Source: Marinobacterium_D sp050908845 (GTDB taxonomy: Bacteria > Pseudomonadota > Gammaproteobacteria > Pseudomonadales > Balneatricaceae). Taken from it: a DNA stretch of 64,000 nucleotides. The stretch spans positions 3,720,001 through 3,784,000 of the forward strand of contig NZ_CP194171.1 in the NCBI RefSeq assembly GCF_050908845.1. Direction: 5' to 3'. Both the position numbers and the translations under genes were made by a program. Position 1 is the stretch's first letter; every line of letters starts with the position of its first letter. Below, in pieces: positions 47,868-55,759 of this stretch. Under the pieces are notes generated by a model. That model saw nothing but the letters and a program-made list of their open reading frames with translations. It was not told where the DNA came from and made no database searches.

Positions 47868-48338
47868 ATGCAACTGACCAAGTACACCGACTTCGCACTG
47901 CGCACGCTCATCTTCCTTGGCATTCAGCCAAGCGGCGAGCGCGTGACTATCACCCAGGTCTCCGAGCATTTCGATATTCCACGCAACCACCTGATCAAGA
48001 TCGTTCACCACCTGGCGAAAGCGGGGTTTATCGATACGGTGCGCGGCAAAGGCGGTGGTATCAGGCTGGGGAAACCCTCAGCCGAGATCAACCTCAGAGA
48101 GCTGGTCGAAGCCACCGAAGAGACATTGCGCCCGGTAAACTGTGCTCACCCCTGTTGTCCGATCGCAGGCCACTGCAATCTGCAGGGCATACTCTTCGGT
48201 GCGCAGGAAGCATTTTTGAACGAACTCGGCAAACACACGCTGGCAGACCTGTGCGGCTCAGACAGCAATATGAGCGAGCTGCTGCATTTGACGACCGACC
48301 GCGCAGCCCAGAAACCGGCTATCCGAGCTCACGCCTGA
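47868..48338 (+). CDS. nsrR: Rrf2-family nitric-oxide-sensing repressor
   Basis: 156 residues. The winged helix comes first (MQLTKYTDFALRTLIFLG). The iron-sulfur ligands are Cys92, Cys97 and Cys103 with NsrR spacing (x4, x5); an extra Cys96 sits beside Cys97. NO attack on the cluster releases DNA. It is divergent from nnrS, whose operator it probably binds. The last 10 bp overlap the convergent SulP gene. Confidence 0.93.
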   Translation: MQLTKYTDFALRTLIFLGIQPSGERVTITQVSEHFDIPRNHLIKIVHHLAKAGFIDTVRGKGGGIRLGKPSAEINLRELVEATEETLRPVNCAHPCCPIAGHCNLQGILFGAQEAFLNELGKHTLADLCGSDSNMSELLHLTTDRAAQKPAIRAHA

Positions 48339-50062
48339 GATCGCCGGGAAACCGGCTCAAGTGCGGCAGCCAGCGTCGGCGTAAAGCTCAACTGTTTTTC
48401 CACCGGTTGGATATTGGCCCGGGCCAACGCCCGTAGCGGCTGAAACTGCAGATCGGCCACCACAAGTTCAATCCCCCGCGCCTCGCAGTTGCTGCGGAAA
48501 CGGGCAAAGGCACTCAGACCTCCCGCATCCAGCAGCGGCACCGCATCCATATAAAGTACCAGGCCGCGGGTATCCTCAAGCAGAGATTCCACCTCGTCAA
48601 AGACCCGCTCCGCGGCGGCAAAAAACAGCGGCCCAGTGACCTTGATCACCCGCCAGCCCGGCAGGAGTGGCTCTGGCACATGCTTGCGCTGGGTGGAAAT
48701 ATCGTTAACCCGCGTCATTCCGGCGATATCGCGCATAAACAGCAGCGACGCGAGCACGATACCGGTGGAGATGGCGATCACCATATCGAACAGCACCGTC
48801 AGCGACAGGCAACAGAGCAGCACGAGAATATCCCCCATCGGCGCGCGGCGGAACAGCGCCACCACCTTCGGCGCTTCGCTCATGTTCCAGGCCACCATCA
48901 ACAGCAGTGCCGCCATACTTGCCATCGGCAGCCAGGCCAGCGCCGGTGCCAGCAGCAGCAATCCGGCCAGCACCACCAGCGCATGGATGACGCTGGCCAG
49001 TGGCGAGCGCGCGCCGGCACGGTAGTTTGCGGCGGAACGTGCGATGGCAGCCGTGGCGGTAATACCACCGAAGAAAGGCGCCACCAGGTTGCCCAGGCCC
49101 TGCCCGAGCAGCTCACCGTTGGCGTGATGGCGCCGGCCGGTCATGCCGTCCAGCACCACCGCGCAAAGCAGCGATTCTATGGCGCCGAGCATGGCAATGG
49201 AGAACGCCGCCGGCAGCAGTTCGCGCACCGTTGTCCAGCTCAACTCGAACGCCTGCCCATCCACGCCCGGCTGCTGCCAGGGCCACTCAAATCCGGGCAG
49301 TATCGGGGGGATCCCCTGCCCGGTGGAACCATCGGGCAGCTCGTACATGAAGCGGCTGCCGATGGTATCGATGGCCGCTCCCTGCTGGTTCAGCCAGTAG
49401 GCCAGCCCGGTACCCAGCAGGATCGCCGGCAGATGCCCGGGGATCGGCAGACGCAGGCGTGGCCAGAGAATCAGCACAGCCAGCGTCAATCCGGCGACCA
49501 GGGCATTGGCCCAGTGCCACTGCGGTAGCCGCTGGATCAGCTCGACGACTTTGTCCAGGTAGTGTGCCGGCAGGTTCTCCGTCGCAAGCCCCAGCAGGTC
49601 AGGCACCTGCAGCGTGGCGATAACGATGGCGATCCCCGCCGTAAACCCCAGCGTCACCGATTCAGGGATGTACTCGATCAGACGGCCAAGCCGCGCCAGC
49701 GCCAGACCGATAAGGATAAGCCCCGCCATCACCGACGCCAGCAGCAGCCCCGCCAGCCCGAACTGCTGGGATACCGGGTAGAGAATCACCACGAAGGCGG
49801 CAGTGGGGCCGGACACGCTGAAGCGGGAGCCGCCGGTCAGCGCGATCAGGAAACCGGCGATGATCGCCGTATAGAGACCGTTTTCCGGGCGCACGCCACT
49901 GGCGATCGCCAGCGCCATCGACAGCGGGATAGCGATGATGCCAACGGTGATCCCGGCAATCAGGTCCGAGAATAGATCCCGTCGCTTATAGCCCTCGGCC
50001 AGAGACTCCCGTATCGCGCTGGCAAAGGAAAGGCTGTGCAACCGGGCTCGACGGGACGACAT
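48329..50062 (-). CDS. SulP-family anion transporter with STAS domain
   Basis: 577 residues. About 12 membrane helices are evident, with the SulP start LIAGITVGIIAIPLSMALAIASGV and VSGPTAAFVVILYPV. The cytoplasmic STAS domain near the C-terminus has GLVLYMDAVPLLDAGGLSAFARF. The substrate may be sulfate, bicarbonate or a dicarboxylate and cannot be told from sequence. A weak NsrR-like sequence lies just upstream. Confidence 0.9.
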   Translation of the reverse strand: MSSRRARLHSLSFASAIRESLAEGYKRRDLFSDLIAGITVGIIAIPLSMALAIASGVRPENGLYTAIIAGFLIALTGGSRFSVSGPTAAFVVILYPVSQQFGLAGLLLASVMAGLILIGLALARLGRLIEYIPESVTLGFTAGIAIVIATLQVPDLLGLATENLPAHYLDKVVELIQRLPQWHWANALVAGLTLAVLILWPRLRLPIPGHLPAILLGTGLAYWLNQQGAAIDTIGSRFMYELPDGSTGQGIPPILPGFEWPWQQPGVDGQAFELSWTTVRELLPAAFSIAMLGAIESLLCAVVLDGMTGRRHHANGELLGQGLGNLVAPFFGGITATAAIARSAANYRAGARSPLASVIHALVVLAGLLLLAPALAWLPMASMAALLLMVAWNMSEAPKVVALFRRAPMGDILVLLCCLSLTVLFDMVIAISTGIVLASLLFMRDIAGMTRVNDISTQRKHVPEPLLPGWRVIKVTGPLFFAAAERVFDEVESLLEDTRGLVLYMDAVPLLDAGGLSAFARFRSNCEARGIELVVADLQFQPLRALARANIQPVEKQLSFTPTLAAALEPVSRRSQA

Positions 50063-50090
50063 CGCTAAACGGACCTGCAGGTAAATGAGT

Positions 50091-50113
50091 AAGTATGCAT
50101 AAACATTACAAGC
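50091..50113. promoter_or_regulatory. Weak NsrR-like half site upstream of the SulP gene
   Basis: AAGTATGCATAAACATTACA shares ATGCATAAA and TTACA with the nnrS operator but lacks the right-hand CATCTT arm. It is 29 bp from the SulP start. Tentative. Confidence 0.3.
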
Positions 50114-50131
50114 GACTTTGGTTAAAATGCA

Positions 50132-50150
50132 ATGTTAATAGCATTAACAT
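50132..50150. promoter_or_regulatory. Perfect dyad upstream of the ribbon-helix-helix gene
   Basis: ATGTTAAT-AGC-ATTAACAT: 8-bp perfect arms with a 3-nt centre, 46 bp upstream of the gene at 50196 and 70 bp from the divergent SulP start. It could be an operator for either gene, including autoregulation. Confidence 0.5.
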
Positions 50151-50195
50151 ATAGTCTACTTACCTGACGGCGCGGCCCGTCACCCGGGAGTTTGT

Positions 50196-50396
50196 ATGGA
50201 AAAACGCACAGCCCGCCTGACCCTGTTGATCGATCCCAACAAGAAAGCGGTTTTCGAGAAACTCTGTTCCGAGCAGGACGTCACCCCCTCTCAGATGGTT
50301 CGCAAGTTCATCCGTGATTTCATTGAGGAAAACCTCGGGCCTGACTGGCGGGACCAGGTACTGGTTGACGATAAAGACAGGCCCAAAGAGCAATAA
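50196..50396 (+). CDS. Ribbon-helix-helix (CopG-like) protein
   Basis: 66 residues. An N-terminal strand (RTARLTLLIDPNKKAVFEKL) is followed by two helices (VTPSQMVRKFIRDFIEENLG), the CopG/Arc fold. No toxin gene follows, so it is not an evident antitoxin. It probably binds the dyad just upstream, which is inference. Confidence 0.82.
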   Translation: MEKRTARLTLLIDPNKKAVFEKLCSEQDVTPSQMVRKFIRDFIEENLGPDWRDQVLVDDKDRPKEQ

Positions 50397-50489
50397 CCAC
50401 AGAGTGTAAAGGTTTATAAACTCGAGGCCTCAGAGTAGAATTCGCGCAATTTTTGACCACCCCTTTTGACCCTTACCTGGAGTAACTGC

Positions 50490-50699
50490 ATGCGCCTAGC
50501 GGAAGCGGAAAGCCTGATGCTGAACATCGGCCTTGTGATATTTGCCGGTTTTGTCTTCTTTATCATTTATGACCTGGCGAAAAAGTCGAATGCCGGAAAG
50601 TTCGGTACCTTTGTGCTTTTCTTCGCTCTGGGCCTGGGCCTGGCCGCGTTTCTGCTGAAGACCGTGGTGGTCGAGATGATCGAAGGTGGCCACGTCTAA
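50490..50699 (+). CDS. DUF2788 small membrane protein
   Basis: 69 residues from ATG 50490, with GGAG eight bases upstream. Two hydrophobic helices are joined by IYDLAKKSNAGKFGTFVLF, the DUF2788 signature. Function unknown. Confidence 0.85.
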   Translation: MRLAEAESLMLNIGLVIFAGFVFFIIYDLAKKSNAGKFGTFVLFFALGLGLAAFLLKTVVVEMIEGGHV

Positions 50700-50810
50700 G
50701 GTCCACCCCGAACACATTCCCCGGGCAGGCCCTCTGCCGGCCCGGCATTTCACCTCCCCGCTTCAACTGGGTTATAGTCGCTGCAAACAGCTAGCTGCAG
50801 GGAGTGGCCC

Positions 50811-51383
50811 ATGGATCCGGTTCTGATCACTATTCTGGTGATTATTGCGCTTGTCGTCGTTTACGCGATCTTTATCTACAACCATCTGGTGCGGCTCAAG
50901 CACAACGTCTCCCGCGCCTTCTCCAATATCGACGTACTGCTCAAGCAGCGCCATGACGAACTGCCCAAACTGGTGGAAACCTGCAAGCAGCATATGGGCT
51001 ACGAACAGAAAACCCTTGAAGCGGTGATGAAAGCACGCTCGGCTGTGGCCAGCGCCAGCGATAGCGGCGATATCAAGGCACTGGGCCAGGCGGAGAGCCA
51101 GCTGCGCCTGGGCCTTGGCAACCTGTTCGCCGTGGCGGAGGATTACCCGGAACTGACCGCCAGCGAATCCTTCATGCACCTGCATGGCCGCATCAGCGGG
51201 CTGGAGTCTTCCATCGCCGATCGCCGCGAGTACTACAACAACTCGGTCAACCTCTACAACATCCGTATCGAGCAGTTCCCCGACATTATCGTCGCCCGCA
51301 GGCTGGGCTTTACCGGCGCCACACTGCTGGAGTTTGACGAGGCCGAGAAGGCAGACGTAGACCTCAAATCCCTGTTCAACTGA
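50811..51383 (+). CDS. LemA-family protein
   Basis: 190 residues. A single N-terminal transmembrane helix (about 4-24) is followed by a long helical bundle with YNHLVRLKHNVSRAFSNIDVLLKQRHDELP, the LemA hallmark. It ends FDEAEKADVDLKSLFN. Family role is poorly known, possibly in membrane stress. It is followed seven bases later by a GIDE-like gene, a frequent neighbour. Confidence 0.92.
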   Translation: MDPVLITILVIIALVVVYAIFIYNHLVRLKHNVSRAFSNIDVLLKQRHDELPKLVETCKQHMGYEQKTLEAVMKARSAVASASDSGDIKALGQAESQLRLGLGNLFAVAEDYPELTASESFMHLHGRISGLESSIADRREYYNNSVNLYNIRIEQFPDIIVARRLGFTGATLLEFDEAEKADVDLKSLFN

Positions 51384-51390
51384 GGCGGTC

Positions 51391-52335
51391 ATGCTGCTGG
51401 ACCTGAATATCGAAAGTCATGAACGCCTGATCGGCCTGATAATCTGCATCATCGGCTTTCTGGTCTGCGTTTTCTTCGCCTTCCGCCGTTTCGGCCATTA
51501 CCGCCTGATCGTCGACACCCCCACGGCGCTGATCCGCTCGGCGCCCCAGGGTTATGTGGAGATCAGCGGCAGCGTCATCGCCGGCGAAGACGGCCAGCTG
51601 CGCTCCCCGCTCTCCGGCCAGCCCTGCGTCTGGTACCGCATCAAGGTGGACCGCTACGAGCGCAACAGCAATAACAAGGGCGGGCGCTGGCGTTCGGTAC
51701 GCCGGGAAACCTCACAAGCCTGGTTCCAGATCGATGACGGCACCGGTATCTGCCTGGTCGATCCTGAGGGGGCGATGGCGGCCACCCAGCACAAAAAAGT
51801 CTGGTTCGGCCACACCGAGATGCCTGGCGCCGCACTTTCCACCTCCTCCTTCCAACAGTACAGCGCCAGACTTGTCGGCAGCTTCGCCAGTGGGCGTTAC
51901 CGCTATACCGAAGAGCTGATCTTCGAGCACGAACGTTTATATACGCTTGGCAGTTTCCAGAGCGTCGGGGGCGGTCGTGAGCGGCTCGACCTGAAAGCGG
52001 CCACCACCGACATCCTGCGCGGCTGGAAATCGGACCAGGCGGCATTAATTGGCCGCTTTGATGCCGATAAAGACGGCAAGATCGATCAGCAGGAGTGGTA
52101 TGAAGCGCGCAAACAGGCACTGCGCGAGGCAAAACTGCAGCAGCGTGAAATGGACAAGATGCCAACTATGCACGTGCTCGGTGACCCAAAAGAGCAGGGC
52201 CACCCCTTTGTTATCTCCACTTTTGACGAAGAACGCTTGCTCAGCCGGTTTCGCTGGCAGCTCGGTGGTTTCATGGCATGCGGATTGCTTGCATTCTGGT
52301 TAGGGCTAGAGCTGCTTTTGACAACACCGGTCTAA
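51391..52335 (+). CDS. GIDE-domain membrane protein with an inserted EF-hand
   Basis: 314 residues. N-terminal (about 10-27) and C-terminal (about 288-312) transmembrane helices enclose a GIDE-like domain (YVEISGSVIAGEDGQLRSPL, CVWYRIKVDRYE, WFQIDDGTGICLVDPEGA) similar to the intermembrane part of the eukaryotic ligase MULAN. No RING finger is present, so database labels of ubiquitin ligase are misleading. Around residue 220 FDADKDGKIDQQEW is a canonical EF-hand loop, an unusual addition. It is in an operon with lemA. Confidence 0.82.
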   Translation: MLLDLNIESHERLIGLIICIIGFLVCVFFAFRRFGHYRLIVDTPTALIRSAPQGYVEISGSVIAGEDGQLRSPLSGQPCVWYRIKVDRYERNSNNKGGRWRSVRRETSQAWFQIDDGTGICLVDPEGAMAATQHKKVWFGHTEMPGAALSTSSFQQYSARLVGSFASGRYRYTEELIFEHERLYTLGSFQSVGGGRERLDLKAATTDILRGWKSDQAALIGRFDADKDGKIDQQEWYEARKQALREAKLQQREMDKMPTMHVLGDPKEQGHPFVISTFDEERLLSRFRWQLGGFMACGLLAFWLGLELLLTTPV

Positions 52336-52389
52336 ATGCAGCCAGGGCCCACCGTTAAGGGAATCTAACAGCCTGAGAGGCAGCAAGCG

Positions 52390-52806
52390 ATGACCTCTAA
52401 CCGCAACCCTGTACACTACATGCAACACCCCACCAATATTGCACTGGTACTGACACCGATCGACACCAGCGCCACCGGCAACCCTACGCTTCCACTGGGA
52501 CTTATCTGCAACACCGATACACCCTATGCCAGCGGTGAACAGATAGAGATTTCAGCGCCGAAACAGGCACCTGAAATGTCGATTCGCGGTGAGATCGCCT
52601 GGTGCCGTTCCACCGGCGCAGGCCACCAGGTGGGCGTGGCGTTCAATAAATCGGACGAGCTGTACAAGATCCGCATGCTGGAGCAGCTGTGCCATATCGA
52701 AGAGTATCGTCGTACCCACCCATCGCGTAATCACCCGGAAAAACAGGGCGCTGCGCTGGAGTGGATCGAGAAATTCGCCGCTCATTTCCCGACAGATGGC
52801 CTATAA
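52390..52806 (+). CDS. PilZ-like domain protein lacking the c-di-GMP arginines
   Basis: 138 residues. The segment EMSIRGEIAWCRSTGAGHQVGVAFN resembles the second half of a PilZ barrel. The N-terminal RxxxR switch is not present (HYMQHPTNIALVL stands in its place), so c-di-GMP binding is doubtful. It lies 34 bp before kdsA. PilZ membership is moderately secure only. Confidence 0.65.
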   Translation: MTSNRNPVHYMQHPTNIALVLTPIDTSATGNPTLPLGLICNTDTPYASGEQIEISAPKQAPEMSIRGEIAWCRSTGAGHQVGVAFNKSDELYKIRMLEQLCHIEEYRRTHPSRNHPEKQGAALEWIEKFAAHFPTDGL

Positions 52807-52840
52807 TGGGCAGTCGACGTCAACCAACTGAGTGTAGGAC

Positions 52841-53689
52841 ATGCAACAAAAAGTGGTACAGGTAGGCGATATCGCCATCGGCAACGACCAGCCCATGGTG
52901 CTCTTCGGCGGCATGAACGTGCTGGAGTCCCGCGATCTGGCGATGAAAATCGCCGAGCATTATGTCGAAGTCACCAACAAGCTGAACATTCCTTACGTTT
53001 TCAAGGCTTCGTTCGACAAGGCAAACCGCTCCTCCCTGAACTCCTTCCGCGGCCCCGGCATGGAAGAGGGACTGAAAATTCTCGAAGAGGTGAAAGCCAC
53101 CTTTAACGTCCCGCTGATCACCGATGTACACGAGCCCTATCAGGCAGCACCGGTGGCAGAAGTGTGCGATATCATTCAGTTGCCGGCGTTCCTCTCCCGC
53201 CAGACCGACCTGGTCGTGGCGATGGCTGAGACCGGCGCGGCGATCAATATCAAGAAAGCCCAGTTCCTGGCTCCCCAGGAGATGCGCCACATCCTGCACA
53301 AGTGCAAGGAAGCCGGCAACGACCGCCTGATCCTGTGCGAGCGCGGCACCAGCTTCGGCTACAACAACCTGGTCGTCGACATGCTCGGCTTCAGCGTGAT
53401 GAAAGAGTTCGGCTATCCGGTGATGTTCGACGCCACCCATGCCCTGCAGATGCCGGGCGGTCGCTCCGATTCTGCCGACGGCCGCCGTGCGTTGGTGGCC
53501 CAGCTGTCCCGCGCCGGTCTTTCTCAGGGCATTGCCGGCCTGTTCCTGGAAGCTCATCCGAACCCGGCCGAAGCCAAGTGCGACGGCCCCTGCGCCCTGC
53601 CGCTGGATAAACTGGAGCCCTACTTGGCCCAGATGAAAGCGATCGACGAGCTGGTCAAACAGTTCCCGGCGCTGGACACATCCGGCTGA
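52841..53689 (+). CDS. kdsA: 3-deoxy-D-manno-octulosonate 8-phosphate synthase
   Basis: 282 residues, normal length. Motifs include PMVLFGGMNVLESRDLAM, SFDKANRSSLNSFRGPGM, LITDVHEPYQA, CERGTSFGYNNLVVDM and FLEAHPNPAEAKCDGPCALPL. It joins phosphoenolpyruvate and arabinose 5-phosphate, making the KDO precursor of lipopolysaccharide. No other KDO gene is adjacent. Confidence 0.97.
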   Translation: MQQKVVQVGDIAIGNDQPMVLFGGMNVLESRDLAMKIAEHYVEVTNKLNIPYVFKASFDKANRSSLNSFRGPGMEEGLKILEEVKATFNVPLITDVHEPYQAAPVAEVCDIIQLPAFLSRQTDLVVAMAETGAAINIKKAQFLAPQEMRHILHKCKEAGNDRLILCERGTSFGYNNLVVDMLGFSVMKEFGYPVMFDATHALQMPGGRSDSADGRRALVAQLSRAGLSQGIAGLFLEAHPNPAEAKCDGPCALPLDKLEPYLAQMKAIDELVKQFPALDTSG

Positions 53690-53730
53690 TGCCGCAGTAA
53701 ACAGGGTTCACCCGCTCAGGAACAGAGGTT

Positions 53731-55731
53731 ATGGATAACGCTACCACCCAGCTTCTGGCGTCATTGAAGCCAGAGCTGGTTCTGGGGCCGGAGCACCACC
53801 GCTTCCGGCTCAAGTCGGTTCAGTCACCCCATCCACTCGGCCAGCTCTGGGAGGCGGAGGATATCTCCACCACCACCCCAACGCCGGTGAGCCTTCTGTT
53901 CCTGGATGCCCCGCTACTGGCCCGGTCCGGTTTTGCCGATAAATTCCGCAACCTGATCAACCAGAACCGCAGCCTGAAAGACAAGCAGGCTGCACGCTGC
54001 TACGGCCTGTTCAACTGGCGTGGTCTGCTGTTTTGCTCCTGGGAGAGACTGGATGGACTGACGCTGGCGGTGATGCTCAGGTCCGGCAGCGCCCGCAAAC
54101 TGAAAGACAAGCAGAAACAAGGACTTGTCACCCAGGTAGCACGCTCACTGGAGAGCAACCTGCGGCAGAACAACACTCCCCACGCCAGCCTCACCCCGGA
54201 GCTGATCTACGTTAACCGCAGCAACGGCGTGCGCATGATGGGGTTCGGCTGGCGTGACCTGATAGCGCCGATCAACCACAGCTTGCAGGCCCCGCTCGAA
54301 TATACGGCCTGGCAATCCCCCGAAGCCTTCCACCCTTACCCGTTGACGCTCACTGAAGATGTCTACGCCCTCGCCTGCCTGATCTACCAGCTGTATGCCG
54401 GTCGTCCGGCGTTCACCGCCGACGAGGACGAGACCAGCCGACAACGGGAGTTGAAAGCGCCCTCAGGATTGAAAAAAGAGCAGTGGCGGGTTCTGAAAAG
54501 CGCACTGGACGAAGACCCGGAAGCACGCCCGAAGTCGCCACTTGAACTGGTCAGGCAACTCTATCAACCGGAGCCTGAAAAACCGCTTGAGGTCAGTGAA
54601 GAGACAGAAGCAGCCGCAGAACCGGAAACCCCGGCGTCAGCCCGCACCCGACGCTTTAGCCTGCCGGCTGTCCCGGCATGGCTAAAACCGCTGGCGGCAG
54701 GTGGCGGCCTGTTCCTGGCCGGCTTCATGTTGGGTTATTGGCTCTCGCCCGACGCCAGGCTTGCGGACAGCGACGAAAGCGTCCGTATCAGCGCTGAAAA
54801 CCAGCGTCTCAAGGCGCAGCTGAGCGAGCTTCAAGCCAGCGCAGGCGACTTTGCCACGTCCGGTCAGGTTGACAAAAACACGGCAAAACCTGACACCGAC
54901 AGTCAAAAAATGACACTGATTGACAGGCCAGAGCCATCGATTCAGTCCGGCGATGTCGCCCGCAATGCCGACAAACCGGCCGATAACCTGACCGTTTTCC
55001 GGGATGAGTGGAGCGATGGCGGCTTTGCCCCGCTGATGGTGGTGATCCCCAAGGGACGTTTCCGGATGGGCGACCTGCACGGCCAGGGCGATGACAACGA
55101 ATATCCGGTGCACCAGGTGGTGATCGACGCAAGCTTCGCCTTCAGCCGCCATGAAGTCACTTTCGCCGAATATGACCAGTTCGCCAACGCCACCGGACGC
55201 CGGTTACCGGATGATGAAGGCCGGGGACGCGGCGATCTGCCGGTGGTCAATGTCAGCTGGAACGATGCCCGGGACTATGCGCGCTGGCTCGCCGAACAGA
55301 CTGGCCAGCCCTACCGACTGCCCACCGAGGCGGAGTGGGAGTATGTCGCCCGGGCCGGTACCGAGACGATCTACTGGTGGGGTGATGAACTCACGCCCGG
55401 TATGGCTGTCTGTGATGGATGCGGCACCCAGTGGGATGCGAAGCAGCCAGCACCGGCTGGCAGCACCGCGGCGAACCCCTGGGGTGTGCATGATATGAAC
55501 GGCAACGTGGACGAGTGGGTGGCTGACTGTTACCTGCCGAGGTATACGGATACCCCGACAGACGGCAGTGCCCAGCTCAGTAGCGGTTGTGATCAGCGCG
55601 TCATGCGCGGCGGCTCCTGGTTCGATATACCCCGGGTTATCCGCTCAGCCAGCCGTTACCGCCACCCACCGGACACCAGTCGTAACAGTTGGGGATTCCG
55701 CGTCGTGCTGGACCTGCCGGCATCCCCCTGA
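53731..55731 (+). CDS. Pseudokinase - transmembrane - formylglycine-generating-enzyme-like fusion
   Basis: 666 residues. Residues about 25-290 look like a Ser/Thr kinase fold, but the catalytic loop reads HASLTPELIYV (about 151) where HRDLKPxN is expected, and the DFG region reads MMGFGWRD, so both key aspartates are gone. The usual VAIK lysine is not seen either. A transmembrane helix (about 318-338) is followed by a short coiled coil, then an SUMF1/FGE-like domain (about 437-664) with MVVIPKGRFRMGD, RLPTEAEWEYVARAG and MNGNVDEWV. The cysteines used by true FGE are absent (RYRHPPDTSRNSWGFRVV). Probably a periplasmic sensor or binder. It shares a transcript with the DUF4139 gene. Confidence 0.83.
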   Translation: MDNATTQLLASLKPELVLGPEHHRFRLKSVQSPHPLGQLWEAEDISTTTPTPVSLLFLDAPLLARSGFADKFRNLINQNRSLKDKQAARCYGLFNWRGLLFCSWERLDGLTLAVMLRSGSARKLKDKQKQGLVTQVARSLESNLRQNNTPHASLTPELIYVNRSNGVRMMGFGWRDLIAPINHSLQAPLEYTAWQSPEAFHPYPLTLTEDVYALACLIYQLYAGRPAFTADEDETSRQRELKAPSGLKKEQWRVLKSALDEDPEARPKSPLELVRQLYQPEPEKPLEVSEETEAAAEPETPASARTRRFSLPAVPAWLKPLAAGGGLFLAGFMLGYWLSPDARLADSDESVRISAENQRLKAQLSELQASAGDFATSGQVDKNTAKPDTDSQKMTLIDRPEPSIQSGDVARNADKPADNLTVFRDEWSDGGFAPLMVVIPKGRFRMGDLHGQGDDNEYPVHQVVIDASFAFSRHEVTFAEYDQFANATGRRLPDDEGRGRGDLPVVNVSWNDARDYARWLAEQTGQPYRLPTEAEWEYVARAGTETIYWWGDELTPGMAVCDGCGTQWDAKQPAPAGSTAANPWGVHDMNGNVDEWVADCYLPRYTDTPTDGSAQLSSGCDQRVMRGGSWFDIPRVIRSASRYRHPPDTSRNSWGFRVVLDLPASP

Positions 55732-55759
55732 CGGAACAGCGGGCATAAGGAGCAGCAGC

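Noticed and set aside
51391..52335. Ubiquitin ligase function
   Set aside because: The similarity to MULAN is in the GIDE domain only. No RING finger is encoded.
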